Of a stretch of DNA of 5,135 bases, positions 1-4,965 are shown piece after piece. The translations under genes were made by a program, and so were the position numbers. How positions within the stretch are numbered: position 1 is the first letter of the stretch; every line of letters begins with the position of its first letter. This stretch comes from JBEKHI01 sp050012355 (GTDB lineage: Bacteria; Actinomycetota; Actinomycetes; Streptosporangiales; Streptosporangiaceae), in the NCBI GenBank assembly GCA_050012355.1, contig JBEKHI010000513.1, forward strand, positions 1 through 5,135. The letters are read 5' to 3'. The notes beneath the pieces were generated by a model. That model searched no databases. It saw nothing but the letters and a program-made list of their open reading frames with translations, and was not told the origin of the DNA.

Positions 1-39
1 GCCGTACCGATCGCGCTGCTCGTTTACCCGCTTACCTAG
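1..39 (+). CDS. C-terminal end of an unidentified plus-strand protein (partial)
   Basis: Frame 1 reads AVPIALLVYPLT and then a TAG stop at 37-39. Twelve residues are too few to identify the family. The hydrophobic character would suit the end of a membrane segment or a buried strand. Support comes from context: the stop lies 4 bp before a long palindrome that ends 2 bp before the stop of a minus-strand gene, the usual architecture of two convergent genes sharing a terminator. The open frame could be chance, so the call is tentative. Confidence 0.5.
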   Translation, partial: AVPIALLVYPLT

Positions 40-43
40 GCAG

Positions 44-84
44 TGACCATAACGACGGTGGCGTCGCCACCGTCGTTATGGTCA
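44..84. terminator. 41-bp near-perfect palindrome, likely bidirectional terminator
   Basis: Twenty bases (44-63) are perfectly complementary to 65-84 around one unpaired T at 64. As RNA this is a very stable hairpin on either strand. It fills almost the whole gap between the stop at 37-39 (plus) and the stop at 87-89 (minus). Neither side has a U-tract, so it would be the U-less, I-shaped type often proposed for actinobacteria. Its sequence is unrelated to the two other palindromes in the window. Confidence 0.75.
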
Positions 85-86
85 AA

Positions 87-425
87 TCACCATGGTCCGT
101 ACGGGCCTGAGCTGGAACCGCTGTTGTTGAAGTCGCGCACCTTCGGCCGGACGTCGGCGAGGTAGATCGCGGCGGCGACGAAGGCGGCGACCGGCAGTAT
201 CGAAATGAGGCTGACCCCATAGGTCACGCCGAACAGTCCGATCGCGGTGGCCACGCCCAAGATGATCAGCCAGAGCTGCTTGGTCTGCTTACCGGTGGCT
301 GTGAAGGCACCAGCGGGCCGCCGGATCGCGTCGATGAACGCCCATGCCTCGACGACCAGGGCGGCTATAGATAGCGCGTAGAAGAACCATGTGAGCGGTG
401 TATACGCGGAAGTTCCTGCAAGCAC
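87..425 (-). CDS. DUF2516-type small integral membrane protein
   Basis: This is a 112-residue protein of unknown function, starting at GTG (425-423) and ending in TGA. Three hydrophobic segments are visible, roughly residues 11-31, 50-68 and 72-91. They are followed by a conserved-looking cytosolic motif, YLADVRPKVRDF (88-99), and a short Ser/Gly-rich tail. The length, three-helix layout and DVRPKV motif match my memory of the actinobacterial DUF2516 family (for example mycobacterial Rv0476). The gene starts 9 nt after the stop of the XRE regulator gene, and AGG within that gene's last codons may serve as its ribosome binding site. It is therefore almost certainly co-transcribed and perhaps translationally coupled. 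No catalytic residues are evident. The family assignment is by recognition, not by a search. Confidence 0.8.
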   Translation of the reverse strand: MLAGTSAYTPLTWFFYALSIAALVVEAWAFIDAIRRPAGAFTATGKQTKQLWLIILGVATAIGLFGVTYGVSLISILPVAAFVAAAIYLADVRPKVRDFNNSGSSSGPYGPW

Positions 426-434
426 GAGTTCACG

Positions 435-812
435 CTACCTGTCGTCACCGGGCTCATCCACCGGAACGGCGTCGGTGGGCACCGCGTCCTCGCTCTCCCG
501 GCGGAAGGACTCGTAGATCTCGATAAGAACCTGCTTTTGCCGCTCGGACAGGTTCGGGTCGGCCAGCAGCGCCGAACGCACGCCCGAGTCGGCCGGTCGG
601 TCCTCCAGGATCCCGGCCTGGACGTACAGCGCCTCAGCGGAGATCCGCAGCCCCTTGGCGATCTGCTGCAGGATGTCGGCGGACGGCTTGCGCAGCCCGC
701 GCTCGATCTGGCTCAGATAGGGGTTCGACACGCCCGCCTGCTCCGCGAGCTGCCGCATGGAAATACGGGCCTGCTCCCGCTGCTGCCGGATGTAATCCCC
801 AATGGTGTTCAT
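435..812 (-). CDS. XRE-family helix-turn-helix transcriptional regulator (Rv0474-like)
   Basis: The protein has 125 residues from the ATG at 812-810. The N-terminal domain (about 4-62) is a Cro/C1-type HTH: MRQLAEQAGVSNPYLSQIER at 19-38 covers the two HTH helices, and RGLRKPSADILQQIAKGLRI completes the five-helix bundle. A linker leads to a C-terminal helix, LSERQKQVLIEIYESFRRE (88-106), and then an acidic, Asp/Pro-rich tail. No ligand-binding domain is visible. Mycobacterial Rv0474 has the same HTH plus short C-terminal helix and is reported, as I recall, to be a copper-responsive regulator; a shared ligand is not shown here. An in-frame GTG at 851 would add 13 residues, but the promoter lies inside that extension and HTH proteins of this type normally start a few residues before the first helix, so 812 is preferred. 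It lies downstream of the isomerase gene and upstream of the DUF2516 gene on the same strand. Confidence 0.9.
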   Translation of the reverse strand: MNTIGDYIRQQREQARISMRQLAEQAGVSNPYLSQIERGLRKPSADILQQIAKGLRISAEALYVQAGILEDRPADSGVRSALLADPNLSERQKQVLIEIYESFRRESEDAVPTDAVPVDEPGDDR

Positions 813-819
813 AACACCA

Positions 820-847
820 ATTCTACCTGGGGTGCTTGCTATTGCAA
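820..847 (-). promoter_or_regulatory. Promoter of the XRE gene, apparently leaderless
   Basis: On the minus strand TTGCAA (847-842) and TAGAAT (825-820) are separated by 16 bp and fit SigA-type -35 and -10 boxes. Seven bases separate the -10 box from the ATG at 812, so transcription should begin at or next to the start codon. No Shine-Dalgarno sequence is at useful spacing. The promoter overlaps the end of the isomerase region, so the regulator probably has its own promoter inside the cluster. Confidence 0.65.
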
Positions 848-853
848 ACACCC
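830..853. promoter_or_regulatory. 24-bp dyad over the XRE promoter, candidate operator
   Basis: The arms GGGTGCTTGC (830-839) and GCAAACACCC (844-853) are inverted repeats with 9 of 10 bases paired around TATT. The dyad covers the -35 box and most of the spacer of the XRE promoter on the minus strand and ends 2 bp before the isomerase stop. Symmetry of this size on a promoter is typical of an operator for a dimeric HTH repressor. The adjacent XRE protein is the obvious candidate, which would mean negative autoregulation. The ligand and the identity of the binder are inferred. Confidence 0.6.
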
Positions 854-855
854 AG

Positions 856-1674
856 CTAGCGGCTGACGCCCGCCGGGGCGAGATGAGTCCTGGCGTAGCT
901 GAGGGACTCGGTGAGGTCGGTGATCCGGTCGTCCCTGTTCGCGGCTTTCCTGGTGTTCACCTCGACCACGACGATGCCGCGGAAGCCCGTCGCGGTCAGC
1001 CCGCGCAGCACGGCCGCGCACGGCTGGCGGCCCCGGCCCGGTACCAGGTGCTCGTCCGGCATCGGGCCCTTCGGCATACCGGTGCCATCGGCCAGGTGCA
1101 GGTGGGCGAGGCGCGGGCCGATGTCATTCGCCATGGCGAGGGCGTCGGAGTTCGACGCGGCGGTGTGCGACAGATCGAGCGTTACGTTCGGCACGTCGAG
1201 GGCGGTGGGGTCCCAGCTAGGGGCGTAACCAGTGACCTCAGCGGTTCCCGAGCGGATCGGGAACATGTTCTCCACCGCGAAGATGACGTCGGTCTCGTGC
1301 TCCAGCTGCTGGATGCCGGTCTCGAAGCCCTTCACGTAGTCTCGCTGCCAGCGAAACGGCGGGTGCACGACAACGGTCCGCGCGCCCAGATCCTCCGCGA
1401 GTTCCTTGGCCTTGACCAGCTTGGCCCACGGCTCGCGGCCCCAGACCCGCTGGGTCAGCAGCAGGCTCGGCGCGTGCACCGCGAGCACCGGCACCTGGTG
1501 ATAGTCGATGAGCCGTTTCAGCACGTCCGCGTGCTGGCTCACCGGGTCCGTGTAGACCATCACCTCGACGCCGTCGTAGCCCAGGCGGGAGGCGAGCTCG
1601 AAGGCGTCCGGGGTCCGCTCGGGGTACACCGACGATGTGGATAGCGCTACGGGGGTGCCGTTATCCCGGGTCAC
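856..1674 (-). CDS. Sugar phosphate isomerase/epimerase-like TIM-barrel protein (AP endonuclease 2 / xylose isomerase-like fold)
   Basis: The protein has 272 residues from GTG at 1674, close to the usual size of this family. The order of motifs follows the xylose isomerase-like TIM barrel: GYDGVEVMV (32-40, Glu37), VLAVHAPS (63-70, His67), VVVHPP (101-106, His104), FAVENM (132-137, Glu135), VTLDLSH (164-170, Asp167 and His170), LAHLHLADG (189-197, His191/His193), His209 before VPGRG, and VVVEVNTR (235-242, Glu238). These acidic and His residues are the positions that bind divalent metal ions in the family, so the enzyme looks intact. The substrate cannot be read from the sequence; members include sugar isomerases, epimerases, myo-inositol enzymes and endonuclease IV. 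It leads the minus-strand cluster with the XRE and DUF2516 genes and is divergent from radA with 49 bp between the starts. A DNA-repair role beside radA is possible but unsupported. Confidence 0.9.
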   Translation of the reverse strand: MTRDNGTPVALSTSSVYPERTPDAFELASRLGYDGVEVMVYTDPVSQHADVLKRLIDYHQVPVLAVHAPSLLLTQRVWGREPWAKLVKAKELAEDLGARTVVVHPPFRWQRDYVKGFETGIQQLEHETDVIFAVENMFPIRSGTAEVTGYAPSWDPTALDVPNVTLDLSHTAASNSDALAMANDIGPRLAHLHLADGTGMPKGPMPDEHLVPGRGRQPCAAVLRGLTATGFRGIVVVEVNTRKAANRDDRITDLTESLSYARTHLAPAGVSR

Positions 1675-1680
1675 TACTTC

Positions 1681-1686
1681 AGCCTA
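1681..1686 (-). promoter_or_regulatory. -10 box of the isomerase gene, leaderless type
   Basis: TAGGCT on the minus strand fits the TAnnnT -10 pattern and lies 6 nt before the GTG start at 1674. No good -35 box is found 16-18 bp upstream (CGGTGG at 1709-1704). The spacing predicts a transcript beginning at the start codon, in line with the lack of a Shine-Dalgarno sequence. Confidence 0.5.
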
Positions 1687-1710
1687 ACCGGGAATGTCAG
1701 TGGCCACCGC

Positions 1711-1716
1711 TAGGGT
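1711..1716 (+). promoter_or_regulatory. -10 box of radA, leaderless type
   Basis: TAGGGT fits TAnnnT and is followed by 7 nt (GCGAGTC) and the ATG at 1724. No convincing -35 box is present near 1688-1693. The placement predicts a leaderless radA mRNA and supports 1724 rather than 1694 as the start, because the earlier ATG lies upstream of this box. Confidence 0.5.
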
Positions 1717-1723
1717 GCGAGTC

Positions 1724-3091
1724 ATGGCCAAGACAGCGACGGGGACGACCTTCCGGTGTGCCGAGTGCGGATGGCAGGCCATCAAGTGGGTCGGCAGGTG
1801 CGGCGAGTGCCAGGCCTGGGGCACGGTTGAGGAGACCGGGGTACCGCGGCTGGTGAAGGCCGGCATCCGCGCTGCCGCCGGTGTCCCGCCCGCGTCGCCC
1901 GCGATGCCGATCGGTCAGGTCGACGCGGCCGCTGCTAGCGCGCGGCCGACCGGCATGGAGGAGTTCGACCGGGTGCTGGGCGGCGGCCTCGTGCCGGGCG
2001 CGGTGCTGCTGCTAGCGGGCGAGCCGGGGGTCGGGAAGTCCACGCTGCTGCTGGAGACCGCCGCGCTGGTGGCGGCCTCGGGGTCCGTGCTGTATGTGAC
2101 CGGCGAGGAGTCGGCGGCGCAGGTGCGGCTGCGCGCGGACCGGATCGGCGCCATCAGCGACAACCTGTTCCTGGCGGCCGAGACCGATCTGGAGGCGGTG
2201 CTCGGCCAGATCGACGGGGTGAGCCCCAGCCTGCTGATCGTCGACTCGGTGCAGACCATCGCCGCGGCGGGCGTGGACGGCGTTCCCGGTGGCGTTACCC
2301 AGGTTCGCGAGGTGGCGAGCGCGCTGATCGCCACTGCCAAGGAGCGCGGGATGGCGACCATCCTGGTCGGGCACGTCACCAAGGACGGCTCGGTGGCGGG
2401 GCCGCGGACCCTGGAACATCTGGTGGACGTAGTTTTGCAGTTCGAGGGAGACCGGCATTCCCGGCTGCGGATGGTGCGCGCGGTGAAGAACCGGTACGGC
2501 CCGACCGATGAGGTGGGCTGCTTCGACCTCGGCGAGTACGGGCTGATCGGGCTCAGCGACCCGAGCGGGCTGTTCCTGTCCAGGCACCGCGAGCCGGTTC
2601 CCGGCACCTGCGTCACCGTCACGCTCGAGGGCCGCCGTCCGCTGGTGGCCGAGGTGCAGGCGCTGGTGGGTACGTCCACCTCCGAAGTGCCCCGCCGGGT
2701 GACCTCCGGGCTCGACAGTTCCCGGGTCGGCATGGTGCTCGCTGTCTTGCAGCGCCGCGCCAACGTCAAGCTCGGCAAGGCCGACGTCTACGCGGCGACC
2801 GTCGGCGGCGTCCGCATCACCGAGCCGTCAGCGGACCTCGCGGTGGCCCTCGCGCTGGCAAGCTCGGTGTCCAACCTCGCGGTGCCGCCCGGCGTGGTGG
2901 CCGTCGGCGAGGTCGGGCTGGCCGGCGAGGTGCGCAACGTAGCGGGTGTCCCCCGCCGGGTCGCCGAAGCGGAGCGGATGGGCTTCACCAAGGCGATCGT
3001 CCCGGCAGGCTCCGGCCCGGTGAAAGCGAACATCACGGTGGTCGAAGCCGAAGACATCCGCCACGCCCTGGCCGCCTGCCTAGCGGGCTGA
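1724..3091 (+). CDS. radA: DNA repair protein RadA (Sms), RecA-like ATPase
   Basis: RadA is a DnaB-like ring helicase/ATPase that promotes branch migration during homologous recombination and repair. From the ATG at 1724 the protein has 455 residues, typical for the family. It begins MAKTATGTTFRCAECGW with a C4 zinc finger (Cys12, 15, 26, 29). Next comes the RecA-like ATPase: Walker A GEPGVGKST (99-107), TGEES (126-130), Walker B LLIVDS ending near Asp174, and the RadA signature KNRYG (255-259), with Tyr in place of the commoner Phe. The C-terminal third is the Lon-protease-like domain, with EPSADLAVALAL (367-378); the catalytic Ser/Lys protease arrangement is not evident, as is normal for RadA. 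An in-frame ATG at 1694 would add ten residues without family counterpart and overlaps the promoter. Unlike in mycobacteria and bacilli, disA does not follow; the next gene is convergent. Confidence 0.98.
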   Translation: MAKTATGTTFRCAECGWQAIKWVGRCGECQAWGTVEETGVPRLVKAGIRAAAGVPPASPAMPIGQVDAAAASARPTGMEEFDRVLGGGLVPGAVLLLAGEPGVGKSTLLLETAALVAASGSVLYVTGEESAAQVRLRADRIGAISDNLFLAAETDLEAVLGQIDGVSPSLLIVDSVQTIAAAGVDGVPGGVTQVREVASALIATAKERGMATILVGHVTKDGSVAGPRTLEHLVDVVLQFEGDRHSRLRMVRAVKNRYGPTDEVGCFDLGEYGLIGLSDPSGLFLSRHREPVPGTCVTVTLEGRRPLVAEVQALVGTSTSEVPRRVTSGLDSSRVGMVLAVLQRRANVKLGKADVYAATVGGVRITEPSADLAVALALASSVSNLAVPPGVVAVGEVGLAGEVRNVAGVPRRVAEAERMGFTKAIVPAGSGPVKANITVVEAEDIRHALAACLAG

Positions 3092-3102
3092 GCGGCTGCC
3101 GG

Positions 3103-3122
3103 GCGGGCCCCCGCTTGCTTTT
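3103..3122 (+). terminator. Short GC hairpin plus T-rich tract after radA
   Basis: GCGG (3103-3106) pairs with CCGC (3111-3114) across a 4-nt loop, followed by TTGCTTTT (3115-3122). This resembles a minimal intrinsic terminator 11 nt after the radA stop. The stem is short, so the larger palindrome just downstream may do most of the work. Confidence 0.4.
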
Positions 3123-3125
3123 AAC

Positions 3126-3179
3126 CCCATGGATGGCCCATCGCTGGCGCCATAGCACCATGGATGGGCCATCGATGGG
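3126..3179. terminator. Imperfect 54-bp palindrome between radA and the convergent membrane protein gene (repeat copy 1)
   Basis: GATGGCCCATC (3132-3142) is exactly complementary to GATGGGCCATC (3163-3173). The stem extends outward through CCCAT/ATGGG (3126-3130 with 3175-3179) and inward through TGG/CCA and GC/GC, with a few mismatches, around a CATA loop. It starts 34 nt after the radA stop and ends 5 bp before the stop of the convergent gene, so it can terminate both. Positions 3132-3176 match 4967-5011 at 40 of 45 positions without gaps, so this is one copy of a dispersed element. Confidence 0.75.
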
Positions 3180-3184
3180 CGCTG

Positions 3185-3973
3185 CTAACGGGCGAGTTCG
3201 AAGGTGGTGGCGGGGGTTGACTGGGTGGCGGTGCGGGCGACGGCCGTGAAGCGGCCTGCTGACCTGGGCGGCAGCCAGCCGCGGCAGCCGTAGCCGGCGT
3301 TCCGGTTCCAGATCACCGACATCTGCACCGGCACGCCGCGGACCAGGCGCTCCTGCTGGACCGCCGCCGGGTGGCAGGCGGCGGAATCCCACACGGTCCG
3401 GCCGTGCTGCGACACCAGCACCCGCACCGCGCCCGGGCCGAACCGGAACTCGCAGCCGGAAGCCGAGGTGGACACCGCGTACACGTCGAATTCCGGCGGC
3501 TCGCCTGCCGAGTAGCTCGGCCGCACCGAGAACAGCGTCATCACCACGCTGCCCGCCTGGCAGGTGCTGTCGGCCTGGAGCTTGACGCGCTTGGCCTTCG
3601 ATGAGCTCGCGGCCTTCGGCGACTTGCCTTTCTGCGGCTTGTCCTTCGCTGACTGGCTCTTCGGTGAATGGTCTTTCGGTGAATGGTCTTTCGGTGATTT
3701 GGACGCCTTCGGCGACGCGGTCGGCGACGCGGGGGCGCTCGGCGAACCGGCCAGCGCGGCCGCCGGAGTCGGCGGCACGGTGCCGTAGGCAGCCGAGGGC
3801 AGCCCGTTCGCGGCGCGGACCTCTGCCACCGCCGACTGCTGGGCGGCCGCGGTGGTCCGGCTGGCAGTTCCGGACAGCGCCCACGCGAGCAGCCCAAGGA
3901 TGACCAGCCCCCCGGCGAGCATGATCACCCGCCGGCGCCAGAGTCCGTCCAGGTCATCGTCGCGATCCGCCAT
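3185..3973 (-). CDS. Single-pass membrane protein with Lys/Ser/Pro-rich linker and four-cysteine extracellular domain (Rv3587c-like by position)
   Basis: The 262-residue protein has an acidic N-terminus, an RRR stop-transfer cluster (13-15) and one hydrophobic segment (about 16-35), consistent with a signal anchor facing outward. Residues 36-85 are Ala/Pro/Ser/Thr-rich. Residues 86-130 are a strongly basic SPK-type linker including SPKDHSPKDHSPK. The C-terminal part (131-262) looks like a folded domain with four cysteines (138, 174, 200, 230), which could form two disulfides outside the cell. No enzyme motif is visible. Mycobacterial Rv3587c, of nearly the same length, is a minus-strand membrane protein lying between disA and mutY, and this gene occupies the equivalent place. 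That equivalence rests on position, size and topology only. It is divergent from mutY and convergent with radA. The basic linker could contact cell-wall polyanions or simply span the wall. Confidence 0.85.
   Translation of the reverse strand: MADRDDDLDGLWRRRVIMLAGGLVILGLLAWALSGTASRTTAAAQQSAVAEVRAANGLPSAAYGTVPPTPAAALAGSPSAPASPTASPKASKSPKDHSPKDHSPKSQSAKDKPQKGKSPKAASSSKAKRVKLQADSTCQAGSVVMTLFSVRPSYSAGEPPEFDVYAVSTSASGCEFRFGPGAVRVLVSQHGRTVWDSAACHPAAVQQERLVRGVPVQMSVIWNRNAGYGCRGWLPPRSAGRFTAVARTATQSTPATTFELAR
3660..3704 (-). repeat. 15-bp tandem repeat encoding DHSPK units
   Basis: Two identical 15-bp units (3660-3674 and 3675-3689, plus-strand TTCGGTGAATGGTCT) are followed by a third, partial match at 3690-3704. 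In the membrane protein gene they encode repeated Ser-Pro-Lys-Asp-His. Exact DNA identity points to recent slippage expansion within the basic linker, and the period keeps the reading frame. Confidence 0.85.
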
Positions 3974-3977
3974 ACGG

Positions 3978-3985
3978 AAAGTATG
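3978..3985 (-). promoter_or_regulatory. -10 region of the membrane protein gene, leaderless type
   Basis: The minus strand reads CATACTTT just before the ATG at 3973. Taken as CATACT the box ends 6 nt before the ATG; taken as TACTTT it ends 4 nt before. Either way the start codon falls at or near the expected transcription start and there is no room for a Shine-Dalgarno leader. No clear -35 box is seen. Confidence 0.4.
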
Positions 3986-4033
3986 CGCAAGGTAACGCTA
4001 TGAACATGGCCGACCCGCCGGCGATCAGGCCAG

Positions 4034-4039
4034 TACTGT
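4034..4039 (+). promoter_or_regulatory. -10 box of mutY, leaderless type
   Basis: TACTGT fits TAnnnT and lies 6 nt before the GTG at 4046. The -35 region (about 4011-4016, CGACCC) is poor. This box supports the GTG as the start and predicts a leaderless mutY transcript. It faces away from the membrane protein promoter, with 72 bp between the two start codons. Confidence 0.5.
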
Positions 4040-4045
4040 GTCGGT

Positions 4046-4936
4046 GTGACTGGCGTCTCTGTGTATGACGAACCCGTGCTGGCGTGGTACTCGGCGAACG
4101 CGCGGGAACTGCCCTGGCGCGGCCCCGGCGTGTCGCCCTGGTCGGTTCTGGTCAGCGAGATCATGCTCCAGCAAACCCCGGTAAAACGGGTTATACCCGC
4201 ACACCAGGCCTGGCTGGAGCGGTGGCCCGCCCCGCCCGCGCTGGCGGCCGATGCGCCGGGCGAGGCGGTCCGCCAGTGGGGCCGGCTGGGTTATCCCCGG
4301 CGGGCGCTGCGGCTGCATGAGGCCGCGCGGATCATCACCGAGCGGCATGGCGGTGAGGTGCCCGCGTCGCACGAGGCGCTGCTCGCGCTGCCCGGCATCG
4401 GCCGGTACACCGCGGCCGCCGTCGCCAGCTTCGCGTTCGGCCAGCGGCACGCCGTACTGGACACGAACGTGCGCCGGGTCTTCGCCCGGCTGCTGGGCGG
4501 ACGCGAGTTCCCGCCCGCTCATCAATCCGTCGCCGAAACGGCGCTCGCCGAGTCCCTGCTCCCCGCGGATTCTCCGGTGGCCGCTCGCTGGTCGGTCGCG
4601 GTGATGGAACTGGGCGCGCTGGTCTGCACGGCGGCCAACCCGGAGTGCGGCGGCTGCCCGGTGGCGTCGCGCTGCGCCTGGCTGGCAGCGGGCCGCCCGC
4701 CGGGAGAACGCCCCAAGGGGCAGAAGTTCACCGGAACGGACCGGCAATGCCGGGGGCGGTTGATGGCCGTGCTGCGCGCCGCGGACGGCCCCGTCTCGCA
4801 GGCCGCCCTCGACGCGGTGTGGCCCGACCCCGTACAGCGCGCCCGCGCCCTGGACGGCCTCGTATCCGACGGCCTAGTGGACCCGCTGGAGGACGGCCGC
4901 TACGCGCTCCCCGGCACCCCAGCTGCCGCGCTCTAG
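4046..4936 (+). CDS. mutY: A/G-specific adenine glycosylase MutY
   Basis: MutY removes adenine mispaired with 8-oxoguanine, starting base excision repair. The protein has 296 residues from GTG at 4046. Visible are LPWRGPGVSPWSVLVSEIMLQQT (split motif at 22-44) with catalytic Glu38, the helix-hairpin-helix LPGIGRYTAAAV (115-126), VLDTNVRRV (137-145) with catalytic Asp139, and a 4Fe-4S loop with Cys194, 201, 204 and 210 spaced C-X6-C-X2-C-X5-C. The catalytic core is complete. After residue 230 the tail (RGRLMAVLRAADGPVSQAAL and on to RYALPG) is only about 65 residues. It looks like a small helical, winged-helix-like domain rather than the NUDIX-like 8-oxoG-reading domain of the roughly 350-residue E. 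coli enzyme. The gene is divergent from the membrane protein gene and ends 29 nt before a perfect palindrome. Confidence 0.97.
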   Translation: MTGVSVYDEPVLAWYSANARELPWRGPGVSPWSVLVSEIMLQQTPVKRVIPAHQAWLERWPAPPALAADAPGEAVRQWGRLGYPRRALRLHEAARIITERHGGEVPASHEALLALPGIGRYTAAAVASFAFGQRHAVLDTNVRRVFARLLGGREFPPAHQSVAETALAESLLPADSPVAARWSVAVMELGALVCTAANPECGGCPVASRCAWLAAGRPPGERPKGQKFTGTDRQCRGRLMAVLRAADGPVSQAALDAVWPDPVQRARALDGLVSDGLVDPLEDGRYALPGTPAAAL

Positions 4937-4965
4937 CCCATCCCGAGGGCGATCCCCAGGCACAG

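Noticed and set aside
813..851. Earlier GTG start for the XRE gene at 851
   Set aside because: The extension would encode the promoter and dyad region; the leaderless ATG at 812 fits both promoter geometry and HTH domain boundaries.
802..1644. Long plus-strand open frame of 280 codons opposite the isomerase gene
   Set aside because: It is a shadow frame: Arg/His/Val-rich with no recognisable motif, while the minus strand encodes a protein with all family motifs.
1694..1723. Earlier ATG start for radA at 1694
   Set aside because: The ten extra residues (MSVATARVRV) have no family counterpart, MAKT followed by the zinc finger is the standard RadA start, and the -10 box lies between the two ATGs.
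1915..2778. Minus-strand open frame of 287 codons opposite radA
   Set aside because: Its composition is Ser/Thr/Arg-rich, typical of antisense to a GC-rich gene, and radA on the plus strand is unmistakable.
3585..3720. The Lys-rich linker as a displaced HbhA heparin-binding adhesin
   Set aside because: HbhA has a coiled-coil N-terminus and a C-terminal Lys/Ala/Pro tail. This protein has an N-terminal membrane anchor and a folded Cys domain after the linker, so it is a different architecture.
3541..3897. Arg-rich 118-codon minus-strand frame overlapping the membrane protein gene
   Set aside because: It is an alternative-frame shadow of the Ser/Pro/Lys-rich linker, low complexity and with no start context.
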